A stretch of 46,227 bases of DNA, taken from positions 1-46,227 of the IMG/VR virus record IMGVR_UViG_3300046359_000009, one strand, 5' to 3'. The DNA is from a virus. The first letter of the stretch is position 1; each line of letters starts with the position of its first letter. The notes under the pieces are model-generated. The model was given only the letters and a program-made list of their open reading frames with translations, was not told where the DNA came from and did no database searches. The position numbers and the translations under genes were made by a program. Positions 8,376-13,986 of this stretch are shown in pieces.

Positions 8376-8548
8376 GTTACACGTATAAGTACAATAAAGA
8401 GTATCAAACGTTGGAGCAGTATGATAAAAACGGTATACTACGAGCTTGTATGTCAATGCCACAATCTGATCTTAACGAATTGACTAGGCTGAATATTAGA
8501 GTAAATATTTTACGAGTTGTTGACACAAAGTTAAAAACTGATGTATAA
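8372..8548 (+). CDS. Small hypothetical protein, 58 aa
   Basis: ATG 8372 overlaps the previous stop, with AAGG at 8361-8364. The frame ends at TAA 8546-8548, and its last codons contain the promoter of the tRNA cluster. The protein starts SYTYKYNKEYQTLEQYDKNG, then a short Leu/Arg helix. No family was recognised. Confidence 0.55.
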   Translation: MSYTYKYNKEYQTLEQYDKNGILRACMSMPQSDLNELTRLNIRVNILRVVDTKLKTDV

Positions 8549-8549
8549 T
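8520..8549 (+). promoter_or_regulatory. Strong sigma70-type promoter of the tRNA cluster
   Basis: TTGACA (8520-8525) and TATAAT (8544-8549) are both perfect consensus boxes with an 18-base spacer. The first tRNA starts 10 bases after the -10 box, so the transcript would begin almost at the mature 5' end. The promoter lies inside the end of the 8372-8548 gene. Confidence 0.75.
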
Positions 8550-8558
8550 TGAGATTAA

Positions 8559-8635
8559 GCGAGTGTAGCTCAGTTGGATAGAGCACTGGTCTTCTACACC
8601 ATTGGTCGTGGGTTCGAATCCCTCCACTCGCACCA
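8559..8635 (+). tRNA. tRNA-Arg(UCU)
   Basis: A complete 77-base cloverleaf. The acceptor GCGAGTG pairs with CACTCGC. The D-arm is GCTC-AGTTGGATA-GAGC. The anticodon loop is CTTCTAC, with U33, anticodon UCU and A37. The T-arm has the normal TTCGAAT loop, and CCA is encoded. It reads AGA and AGG, codons rare in many Gram-negative hosts but common in AT-rich phages. This is the only fully ordinary tRNA in the cluster. Confidence 0.93.
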
Positions 8636-8641
8636 AACAAT

Positions 8642-8743
8642 GTAACTGTAGCTCAGTTGGTAGAGCAGGAACCTCTTCACGGTGAAGGACCAAATGCCAG
8701 AGGGTAAACCAAGCCGATGGTTCGAATCCATCCAGTTACACCA
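8642..8743 (+). tRNA. tRNA-like gene with a displaced, enlarged anticodon/variable region
   Basis: The outer parts are canonical: acceptor GTAACTG/CAGTTAC, D-arm GCTC-AGTTGGTA-GAGC, T-arm GATGG-TTCGAAT-CCATC, and encoded CCA. Between the D-arm and T-arm there are 49 bases instead of about 22. They hold no standard 5-bp stem with a 7-base loop. The best stem is CCTCT (8672-8676) with AGAGG (8699-8703), closing a 22-base loop in which CTTCAC and GTGAAG can pair. A Glu-like TCTTCAC loop (anticodon UUC) can be drawn, but with only three stem pairs and C at position 33. It may be a degenerate tRNA-Glu or a tRNA mimic that does not decode. Confidence 0.6.
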
Positions 8744-8745
8744 GT

Positions 8746-8864
8746 TTTAAACTTACGAATGAACCGAAAGGTTGCCAGCCTCGATGCCTTTGTACTTACT
8801 CGTAGATGATTCTAGATATATCTAAGCTGCGATAGTCGGAAATCAAAGGATTCGTAAGTTTAAA
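8746..8864 (+). ncRNA. Candidate structured RNA closed by a 15-bp perfect stem
   Basis: Bases 8746-8760 pair perfectly with 8850-8864 (15 bp). Inside are an AACC-GAAA-GGTT hairpin with a GNRA tetraloop (8762-8773) and a second stem, CCTTTG (8787-8792) with CAAAGG (8844-8849), stacked directly on the outer stem. An AT-rich self-complementary 12-mer sits at 8813-8824. No open frame with a ribosome site lies here. The element starts three bases after the CCA of the preceding tRNA-like gene and would be in the same transcript. It matches no RNA family I can name. Confidence 0.5.
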
Positions 8865-8877
8865 TTCATAAATAGTC

Positions 8878-9123
8878 CCGCTGATGCCTGTTGCTCAAAT
8901 CCCTAGAGTTAGCGGCAAACTTCCAGCGAGGCGGGTGTAAGTCCCGTCATTAAAAATGCAAGTACAAGTTGCGCTGTACTGCAGGATTTCCAGCATGCGG
9001 ATTGTCGTCCAATAGTGTAACGAATAATAGGAGAGAAATCTTCTACGGGAGCGAAAGACACTATAATACTGGTTTAGGGACCAGAGTTTATAGTAAAGTG
9101 TATTTATGTATATTTTACTATAA
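8878..9123 (+). ncRNA. Second densely folded non-coding region between tRNA-like genes
   Basis: Consecutive hairpins can be drawn: CCGCTGA (8878-8884) with TTAGCGG (8909-8915); GGCGGG-loop TGTAAGT-CCCGTC (8930-8948), which looks like a T-arm; AGTACA/TGTACT (8961-8980); TAGGAGA-GAAA-TCTTCTA (9028-9045) inside ATAGTGT/ACACTAT (9012-9064); CTGGT/ACCAG (9069-9084); and TTATAGTAAA/TTTACTATAA (9088-9123). No convincing CDS is present. It may be a noncoding RNA, the remains of decayed tRNA genes, or precursor spacer RNA. Too short to be a typical GOLLD or ROOL RNA, which also lie near phage tRNA genes. Confidence 0.4.
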
Positions 9124-9125
9124 CC

Positions 9126-9200
9126 GTGAGTGAAGCCGAGAAGTCAGGCAGCGACCTCATAAGTCGTTGGAAGCAGGAGCGTTACCTGTCGCTCACACCA
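9126..9200 (+). tRNA. tRNA-Met(CAU)-like gene with a non-canonical T-loop
   Basis: The acceptor GTGAGTG pairs with CGCTCAC (one G-U), followed by A and an encoded CCA. The anticodon arm is GCGAC-CTCATAA-GTCGT; the loop CTCATAA is identical to the usual bacterial Met loop, giving CAU. The D-stem has only three pairs (GCC/GGC), with a loop lacking the usual GG. The T-stem GCAGG/CCTGT closes the loop AGCGTTA instead of TTCRANN. This makes it unlike standard bacterial tRNAs and easy to miss in tRNA scans. CAU could also be an Ile tRNA whose C34 is modified. Confidence 0.6.
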
Positions 9201-9205
9201 AACAT

Positions 9206-9283
9206 GGGCAGTTACTGTGTAAACGGCTAACAGGTGTTTGTAACTCAAGCATGGCGGCAGTTCGACTCTGCCACTGTCCACCA
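9206..9283 (+). tRNA. tRNA-like gene, anticodon uncertain (AAC by position)
   Basis: The acceptor is GGGCAGT/ACTGTCC (one G-U), with encoded CCA. The D-stem is CTGT/ACAG, with GG in an 11-base loop. The T-arm GGCAG-TTCGACT-CTGCC is canonical. The anticodon stem TGTTT/AAGCA closes GTAACTC, putting AAC (Val) at 34-36 but a U at 37, which is atypical. The stem can also extend to six pairs, leaving a 5-base loop. A Thr-type TTTGTAA loop is present out of register. The identity should therefore be treated as open. The next gene's ribosome site begins 5 bases after CCA. Confidence 0.6.
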
Positions 9284-9298
9284 AATAAAGGAGTTAAC

Positions 9299-10111
9299 AT
9301 GAAAAATCTTCTGATCGGTTCACAAGCATTGCAATACTGGAGTGCTACGTTTAAAGCAAAGCCAGATTCAGATTGGGATGTTATCAGCGAACATAAAATT
9401 CAAGATGACAATAAGCGCATTGAATGGCATACATTTGATCAAGTCGGTAATTACGATCTACTAAACTATGCAAGTACGCACTACATTGAGATTGCAGGTC
9501 AAAGAGTTTACGTAGTTAATCCTGTTGGCCTTGCTATTGTAAAGCGCAGTCACTTGTGGCGTGATCGGAAGTTTGAAAAACATATGACGCACTACAATCT
9601 GTACTTAAAAGTATTTCGTCCTTTCTTTACTGACAAAGATGAAGATGTACTAAACAAACGCACCAAACTTACAATGTCAGCATACCCACAAGGTAATCCA
9701 AACTTGATGCAAACAGTAGAAGATTTCTTTGATGATGCTGTAACTAAGAAGTACAATCACGATTACTTGCACGAGTTGTTTGCCTATTACGATCAACCTT
9801 TGTATAAAAAATTACAAAAAGATTCAAAGTTAGCGTGGTGCGATAAAAATTTGTGGTACAATCTAAGTCATGCAGACAAACTTAGATGCATTGCAGAAGA
9901 AGCTTATGTTATTTCAACTGAAAGGTTCTTAGTGCCTAGCGATTGGAATACACCAGCTAAACTAGCGTTTTACAAATCAGTCAACAAGATTTGTACTACA
10001 CTGTGTTCAGGCTGGTTTAGAAACTATGCAATTGATAACTATACAGATATCTTGGATATGTTTGATGCTGCTAAGTTTGAGAATGTTAAACAAATTTTAC
10101 TAAAGGAGTAA
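9299..10111 (+). CDS. Predicted pol-beta-type nucleotidyltransferase
   Basis: The 270-residue protein opens with LLIGSQALQYW and then SDWDVI (Gly7-Ser8, Asp25, Asp27). This fits the hG[S]-x(9-13)-DhD pattern of the nucleotidyltransferase superfamily (minimal nucleotidyltransferases, CCA-adding enzymes, kanamycin-type enzymes). The rest is helical and aromatic, without a recognised partner domain. A longer frame begins upstream, but it would run through the last tRNA genes, so I chose ATG 9299, with AAAGGAG at 9286-9292. Its place immediately behind four tRNA or tRNA-like genes suggests tRNA end repair or modification. The substrate is not shown by the sequence. Confidence 0.6.
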   Translation: MKNLLIGSQALQYWSATFKAKPDSDWDVISEHKIQDDNKRIEWHTFDQVGNYDLLNYASTHYIEIAGQRVYVVNPVGLAIVKRSHLWRDRKFEKHMTHYNLYLKVFRPFFTDKDEDVLNKRTKLTMSAYPQGNPNLMQTVEDFFDDAVTKKYNHDYLHELFAYYDQPLYKKLQKDSKLAWCDKNLWYNLSHADKLRCIAEEAYVISTERFLVPSDWNTPAKLAFYKSVNKICTTLCSGWFRNYAIDNYTDILDMFDAAKFENVKQILLKE

Positions 10112-10112
10112 T

Positions 10113-10469
10113 ATGACTGAGCGTTTAATTGACAGAATTAGTACACTACTTGCGGAAACTGCTAATGAAGTTAAATATGAATTGCATAATGGTGTGTTTT
10201 CATCTAAAGAAGATAATTGGGATTACCCAAGTGTAAAAGACTTTAGAAAACAGCTTACTGAAGCTAACATCAACTTTGAACTTGTAGATCGCTACGGCGG
10301 TGAAGACCAAGGATCGGACTACTGGAGTGTGTATTCATTCTCAGATGGAATGCAAGTTGTATTCATTAAGTTTGATGGCTACTATGCATCATATGATGAT
10401 TCAACCTACGAAGAATTCTACGAAGTGCAAGCTGTAGAGAAAACTATTACTGTGTTTGAAAAGAAATAA
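10113..10469 (+). CDS. Hypothetical protein, first of a paralogous pair, 118 aa
   Basis: Contains the signature YGGEDQGSDYWSVYSF, then FDGYYASYDDS and a VEKTITVFE end. The same signature in the same order occurs in the next gene, so the two arose by tandem duplication. Proteins with this signature are common in tailed phages and have no known function. The N-terminal 45 residues are helical and differ between the two copies. AAAGGAG at 10103-10109 is the ribosome site. Confidence 0.75.
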   Translation: MTERLIDRISTLLAETANEVKYELHNGVFSSKEDNWDYPSVKDFRKQLTEANINFELVDRYGGEDQGSDYWSVYSFSDGMQVVFIKFDGYYASYDDSTYEEFYEVQAVEKTITVFEKK

Positions 10470-10479
10470 GGAGTTTAAT

Positions 10480-10794
10480 ATGAGTCTTAAAGAAACTTTA
10501 AAAAGTATGTTTAGTAGTGTAACTGATAGTTCACTAGAAGATATGATGAATGAAGATAACTGTTACGGTGAAATTGCTACTGCACTTGACAATCAATCAA
10601 TCGCTTATGAATCGGTAGATAGTTACGGCGGTGAAGACCAAGGTTCTCACTACTGGTGCGTATGGAAGTTTAGCAAAGACGGTGAAGAGTGCTTTGTTAA
10701 AGTCTACGGTTATTACGCATCACACTACGGTACAGATTACCAAGGTTACAAGTTTGTAACACCTAAACAAAAGACTGTCATTGTCTACGAATAA
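10480..10794 (+). CDS. Hypothetical protein, second of a paralogous pair, 104 aa
   Basis: Carries YGGEDQGSHYWCVWKF, YGYYASHYGTDYQGY and KQKTVIVYE, parallel to the preceding protein. I chose ATG 10480 because AAGGAG (10468-10473) lies 6 bases upstream. An earlier in-frame ATG at 10456 is inside the previous gene and has no ribosome site. A promoter and the SSB gene follow. Confidence 0.75.
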   Translation: MSLKETLKSMFSSVTDSSLEDMMNEDNCYGEIATALDNQSIAYESVDSYGGEDQGSHYWCVWKFSKDGEECFVKVYGYYASHYGTDYQGYKFVTPKQKTVIVYE

Positions 10795-10803
10795 CAAAAA
10801 AAT

Positions 10804-10837
10804 AAAGCTTGACTTGACTAACAAGCTTTGTTATAAT
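10804..10837 (+). promoter_or_regulatory. Sigma70-type promoter of the SSB gene, overlapped by an 8-bp dyad
   Basis: TTGACT (10809-10814) and TATAAT (10832-10837) are 17 bases apart. A perfect 8-bp inverted repeat, AAAGCTTG (10804-10811) with CAAGCTTT (10822-10829), covers the -35 box and most of the spacer. It may be an operator or a weak terminator for the preceding gene; there is no U-run after it. The leader from the expected start (about 10844) to the SSB ATG is about 80 bases. Confidence 0.65.
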
Positions 10838-10859
10838 CTGGTTTGTGGCAAAAGCTGCA

Positions 10860-10908
10860 TTAGTCGTGCATTTAGTCCTGCACATTTTAGTCTGTAACAT
10901 AATTAGTC
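10860..10908 (+). repeat. Four TTAGTC repeats in the SSB mRNA leader
   Basis: TTAGTC occurs at 10860-10865, 10872-10877, 10887-10892 and 10903-10908, spaced 12, 15 and 16 bases. The second copy lies in the loop of a GTGCA/TGCAC hairpin (10866-10883). The run ends 5 bases before the AAAGGAAA ribosome site (10914-10921). Repeats in the leader of an ssDNA-binding protein resemble the autoregulatory operator of T4 gene 32, but no binding is shown here. Confidence 0.6.
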
Positions 10909-10923
10909 CTCGAAAGGAAATAT

Positions 10924-11565
10924 ATGAATAAATTAACTGGAACTCTACTCTACGTCCAACTCAACAAGCCTGTTAAAGCTTATGTCAAAGCTGGCGATGC
11001 ACCTAAAGCTGACGAATGGAAAGCATCTGTAGCTATTGTAGATGAAGACACTATCGATGAATTTGAAGATTATGCTAAAAGCATTGACGCAAAAGTATCA
11101 GTCAAGAAAGTCAAAACTGCAGAGTTTGAAGCCGTATATAAAACCGCACCACCAGAAGGCGCAGGTAAGAATATTTGGGTTGTCACTTTCCGTAAATCTA
11201 CAGAGCTAGGTAAAACTGGTAAGCCTGTACCTGATCTATATAAGCCGAAAGTCTTTGAGAAGGTTAAGAATACACTAGTTGATGTAACCAACACTAAGCT
11301 ACCCGGTAATGGTTCTATTGGTTCAATCAGTATTGATGTGTTTACTCGCAACAACGGTACAAGTTCTCTTTACCTAAAGAACATTCTTGTTACCGAAATG
11401 ATCGAATATGTGCCAGAAGAAGGTTCAGCAAGTGATTACAATCCCGGTGATGAATTCGGTGATGATACTCCTGCACCAAAAGCAGAGAAACCTGCCGCTA
11501 AACCTGCTGCAAAAGCTAAAGCTAAACCAGCGGTTGATGACACGGATGACGATATTCCGTTCTAA
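10924..11565 (+). CDS. Single-stranded DNA-binding protein, T7 gp2.5-like
   Basis: Binds and protects ssDNA at the fork and interacts with polymerase and primase-helicase. The first 165 residues are a beta-rich OB-fold body (KLTGTLLYVQLNKPV start, IGSISIDVFTRN, LYLKNILVTEMIEY). A low-complexity Ala/Lys/Pro linker follows, then the acidic tail VDDTDDDIPF. The final Phe and the acid run are the functional signature of gp2.5 and bacterial SSB tails. The 213 aa length is close to gp2.5 (232). The gene has its own promoter and a repeat-bearing leader, which suggests strong, regulated expression. Confidence 0.88.
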   Translation: MNKLTGTLLYVQLNKPVKAYVKAGDAPKADEWKASVAIVDEDTIDEFEDYAKSIDAKVSVKKVKTAEFEAVYKTAPPEGAGKNIWVVTFRKSTELGKTGKPVPDLYKPKVFEKVKNTLVDVTNTKLPGNGSIGSISIDVFTRNNGTSSLYLKNILVTEMIEYVPEEGSASDYNPGDEFGDDTPAPKAEKPAAKPAAKAKAKPAVDDTDDDIPF

Positions 11566-11574
11566 TCATATAGT
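11546..11574 (+). promoter_or_regulatory. Possible promoter whose -10 box overlaps the SSB terminator
   Basis: ATGACG (11546-11551) and TATAGT (11569-11574) are separated by 17 bases. The -10 box runs into the terminator stem that starts at 11573. The same TATA-AGGGGCT-TTCGG layout occurs at 19510, which is why I list this weak match. Confidence 0.35.
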
Positions 11575-11600
11575 AGGGGCTTCGGTCCCTACCTTTAATA
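11573..11600 (+). terminator. UUCG-loop terminator after the SSB gene
   Basis: GTAGGGGC (11573-11580) pairs with GTCCCTAC (11585-11592) around a TTCG tetraloop (8 bp, one G-U), followed by CTTTAATATT. The hairpin lies 8 bases after the SSB stop codon. Confidence 0.7.
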
Positions 11601-11621
11601 TTCAATAACACAAGGAGAATT

Positions 11622-11828
11622 ATGACAAAGCAAACTAAAGACATTCTAACGATTGTATCTGTTCTTACATTGGCTATTTTAGCTATCATTTTTGTGCCGT
11701 TGGCTACAATCTGGTCGCTCAATACGTTGTTTCCAATCCTGAGTATTCCATATACATTCTATAGCTGGTTAGCTGTAGTTGTAATGAATTTCACATGGAT
11801 GTACAAACCAAATCTTAAAAAGGCCTAA
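11622..11828 (+). CDS. Small membrane protein, 68 aa
   Basis: Two hydrophobic segments, about residues 9-31 (ILTIVSVLTLAILAIIFVP onward) and 35-58, are separated by a short turn. A few charged residues lie at both ends, suggesting a two-pass inner-membrane protein. The ribosome site CAAGGAG is at 11611-11617. Its role is unknown. The stop is one base before the next ATG. Confidence 0.7.
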   Translation: MTKQTKDILTIVSVLTLAILAIIFVPLATIWSLNTLFPILSIPYTFYSWLAVVVMNFTWMYKPNLKKA

Positions 11829-11829
11829 T

Positions 11830-12048
11830 ATGCAAAGTAAAGAAGCAATCGCTAAACTAGTACGACTATACACACAAGAACAGTCTCTTGGCGAAGAAAT
11901 CAAAGAGATTAAAGATGAAGCTAAAGCGGCAGGTCTTGACCCTTCAGTATTGTGCAATGTAGCTAAAGCTATCGTAAAAGATGGTGTCCAAAAGCTAGTA
12001 GAAAAATCAGAGCTAACACTAGAAGCCATCCAAGCTGCTCGTAGCTGA
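11830..12048 (+). CDS. GapR-like (DUF2312-like) small helical protein, 72 aa
   Basis: The LVRLYTQEQSLGEEIKEI segment, then DEAKAAGLDPSVLCNVAKAI, resembles the DUF2312/GapR pattern of a coiled coil followed by an AKA-G-D-L--V helix. GapR-type proteins bind AT-rich or overtwisted DNA as helical oligomers, and versions occur in phages. The resemblance is judged by eye, so the DNA-binding role is tentative. The gene is closely spaced behind the membrane protein and followed by a strong terminator. Confidence 0.6.
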   Translation: MQSKEAIAKLVRLYTQEQSLGEEIKEIKDEAKAAGLDPSVLCNVAKAIVKDGVQKLVEKSELTLEAIQAARS

Positions 12049-12055
12049 TAATAAG

Positions 12056-12084
12056 ACCCCGAGGTTAATCCCTTGGGGTTTTTC
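12056..12084 (+). terminator. Rho-independent terminator
   Basis: ACCCCGAGG (12056-12064) pairs with CCTTGGGGT (12071-12079), with loop TTAATC, then TTTTTC. It stands between the GapR-like gene and the exonuclease gene. I see no clear promoter between it and the next ATG, so the exonuclease gene probably depends on partial read-through. Confidence 0.85.
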
Positions 12085-12102
12085 TTTAAGGAGAATCTGT
12101 AG

Positions 12103-13080
12103 ATGACAGAAAGAGTACTTATCATTGATGCTGACCTGATTGCATATCAGTACGCTGCAGCGAATGAAAAGCGCAGTATTGTAGCAAAGCACCTAAAATC
12201 AGGCAGAGAAAAAATCTTTAAAACTCGCACAGAGCTAAAGACGTTACTCAAAGAAAAGAACATGGAGTTTAAACCTGAAGACTATGAAATTGAAGATGTA
12301 CAAACAGCAGCTTCTATTCGATTTGCTCTACGTAACGTAAAGAGCGTTATTCAGCGTTTAACGGACCATACGTGGGCTGATCGCGTAGAGCTATACCTTG
12401 GTACTGGTAAGACGTTTAGACACGCTCTAGCCCTTCCTACACCGTATAAGAACAATCGTGATGACCTAATCAAACCTTTGCAACTTGTAGATGTACGAAG
12501 ATACTTACAAGTTAAGCACAAAGCGCAGTTGATCAAAGGTATTGAAACTGACGACATGATTACAATTAGAGCCTACGAAGAGTTAGCTAAAGGTAATTAT
12601 CCTATCATTGCTTCTGCAGATAAAGACGCACAACAGTCTCAAGGCGTAGAGGTGCTAAACTTTGGACAAGAAGAGTGGCAAGGCAAGGTTATTCCCGATG
12701 TAGGGGCACTGTGGAAAGAAAAGACAAGTTACAAAGGTGAAGGTCTAAAGTTTCTAGCATTGCAAGTACTTTCAGGAGATAGTGCAGATACTTACAAAGG
12801 TTATCAGTTGTCTAATGTAGCTTACGGTCCAGCTAAAGCTATGAAAGCACTGGAGAAAGCAAACACTGAAAAAGAAATTCTTGAAGTTGTTATCAGCGAG
12901 TTTAAACACTTATATCCAGAACCTTTTGATTACACAGACTGTCATGGTGAAGATCACACAGAAGTTACTTGGTTTGACATGCTTCAGATGTACTGGACGT
13001 TAGCTTACATGAAGCGCAGTGCAGATGATGATAGTAGTTTTATTCAGTTTGCAGCGGAAAGAGGTGTGTATGTCAACTAA
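12103..13080 (+). CDS. 5'-3' exonuclease, T7 gp6-like (FEN/PIN fold)
   Basis: Removes RNA primers and degrades DNA from 5' ends during replication, recombination and host DNA breakdown. Metal-binding acidic clusters are visible in the expected order: IIDADLIAYQY near residue 7, IETDDMITIRA near 147, ASADKDAQQ near 166 and LSGDSADTYKG near 224 (the helix-hairpin-helix-type region). Length is 325 aa (T7 gp6 is about 300). The ribosome site is AAGGAG at 12089-12094. The end overlaps the start of the resolvase gene by 11 bases. Confidence 0.88.
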   Translation: MTERVLIIDADLIAYQYAAANEKRSIVAKHLKSGREKIFKTRTELKTLLKEKNMEFKPEDYEIEDVQTAASIRFALRNVKSVIQRLTDHTWADRVELYLGTGKTFRHALALPTPYKNNRDDLIKPLQLVDVRRYLQVKHKAQLIKGIETDDMITIRAYEELAKGNYPIIASADKDAQQSQGVEVLNFGQEEWQGKVIPDVGALWKEKTSYKGEGLKFLALQVLSGDSADTYKGYQLSNVAYGPAKAMKALEKANTEKEILEVVISEFKHLYPEPFDYTDCHGEDHTEVTWFDMLQMYWTLAYMKRSADDDSSFIQFAAERGVYVN

Positions 13081-13591
13081 ATCAAATAGCACAACTGATC
13101 TTTATAACACAGCAGACGTTAAGAAAGTACGAGAACTGCTTACAAAAGAGCAATTCAACACATGTGCAGTAACTGGCTTAGATATTCCGGTTAAGCAACA
13201 TGTTTTAGATCACGTTCACGATGAAACTCAGTTAGTTCGTGGTGTATTACATCGTCAGGTTAATGCTTTCTTAGGTAAAAGTGAAAATGCTTTTACACGT
13301 TTGATCGCTTGGTGGTATCCTAATGATCTACCCACTTTGCTCAGAGAGTGTGCAGACTATCTTGAGAAAGAACCTGACACACGCTACAGACATAACATGT
13401 GGATAAAGAAGATTAACACTGCATTTAATAAGCTAAAAGAAGCACAAAAAGATTCAGTGTTAGTTGCTTTAGGTAAAACTGCAGGTAAGAATGCTGTTGA
13501 ACGCAAGAAATTATTTCAATCTGCAGTGTTGACAAAGCAGTTCAGCTATGATACACTGCGAGACATTATCAACAAAGAGAAGGATGTGTGA
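13070..13591 (+). CDS. Endonuclease VII-like Holliday junction resolvase
   Basis: A 173-residue protein with the His-Me finger signature of recombination endonuclease VII: CAVTGLDI, then LDHVHDETQLVRGVLHRQVN followed by FLGKSEN. This matches the DHDH-TG-VRGLLC-CN-GLG pattern. The usual second zinc-ligand Cys pair appears replaced by Arg-Gln/Val, so zinc binding may be reduced or lost. It would cleave branched DNA before packaging. ATG 13070 with AGAGG upstream was chosen over an earlier start lying inside the exonuclease gene. The order exonuclease then resolvase is typical of T7-like replication modules. Confidence 0.8.
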   Translation: MSTKSNSTTDLYNTADVKKVRELLTKEQFNTCAVTGLDIPVKQHVLDHVHDETQLVRGVLHRQVNAFLGKSENAFTRLIAWWYPNDLPTLLRECADYLEKEPDTRYRHNMWIKKINTAFNKLKEAQKDSVLVALGKTAGKNAVERKKLFQSAVLTKQFSYDTLRDIINKEKDV

Positions 13592-13986
13592 TGGAAGTAA
13601 CCGAAGTACAAAAAAGTGGTTGGGGTGATTCTTATTATCCAAAAATGTCTGATTTAATTGGACGAGTGTTTACAGAAGTAATCGAAACTGGTGACCAACT
13701 TATCCTTAAAAACGATAAAGAATATTTTAAGTTTTATCATGAACAAGACTGTTGTGAGAGTGTATCAATTGAAGATATCACAGGTGACTTGACTGATTTG
13801 GTTGGTTCACCTATCTTATTTGCAGAGGAATCTTCAAACAACGATGAAAATACATCTGAATCTGGTACGTGGACTTTCTATAAGTTAGCTACAGTCAAAG
13901 GTTGGGTTGACATTCGCTGGTACGGTTCATCAAACGGTTATTACTCAGAGAGCGTAAGTCTAGCTTACGATAAGTATGAAAATTAA
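13591..13986 (+). CDS. Hypothetical phage protein, DUF7448-like, 131 aa
   Basis: The FYHEQDCCESVSIEDITGD and GSPILFAEE segments, followed by TWTFYKLATVKGWVDIRWYG and SNGYYSESV, match a protein type I know from many tailed phages (DUF7448 as I recall). Its function is unknown. ATG 13591, 6 bases after AAGGA, is preferred to the GTG at 13588. The ATG overlaps the resolvase stop. Confidence 0.75.
   Translation: MEVTEVQKSGWGDSYYPKMSDLIGRVFTEVIETGDQLILKNDKEYFKFYHEQDCCESVSIEDITGDLTDLVGSPILFAEESSNNDENTSESGTWTFYKLATVKGWVDIRWYGSSNGYYSESVSLAYDKYEN

Noticed and set aside
8404-8693. Two minus-strand open frames over the tRNA genes
   Set aside because: Their peptides (GGIRTHDQWCRRP type) are the well-known false translation of tRNA antisense strands and have no ribosome site.
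8642-8743. A group I intron in the second tRNA
   Set aside because: The extra sequence is only about 26 bases, far too short for a group I intron core.
9167-9298. N-terminal extension of the nucleotidyltransferase
   Set aside because: It would translate through two tRNA-like genes; ATG 9299 has a proper AAAGGAG site and begins directly with the conserved fold.
13019-13069. Extended start of the resolvase gene inside the exonuclease gene
   Set aside because: The upstream Met lacks a ribosome site; ATG 13070 follows AGAGG and starts a sensible protein.
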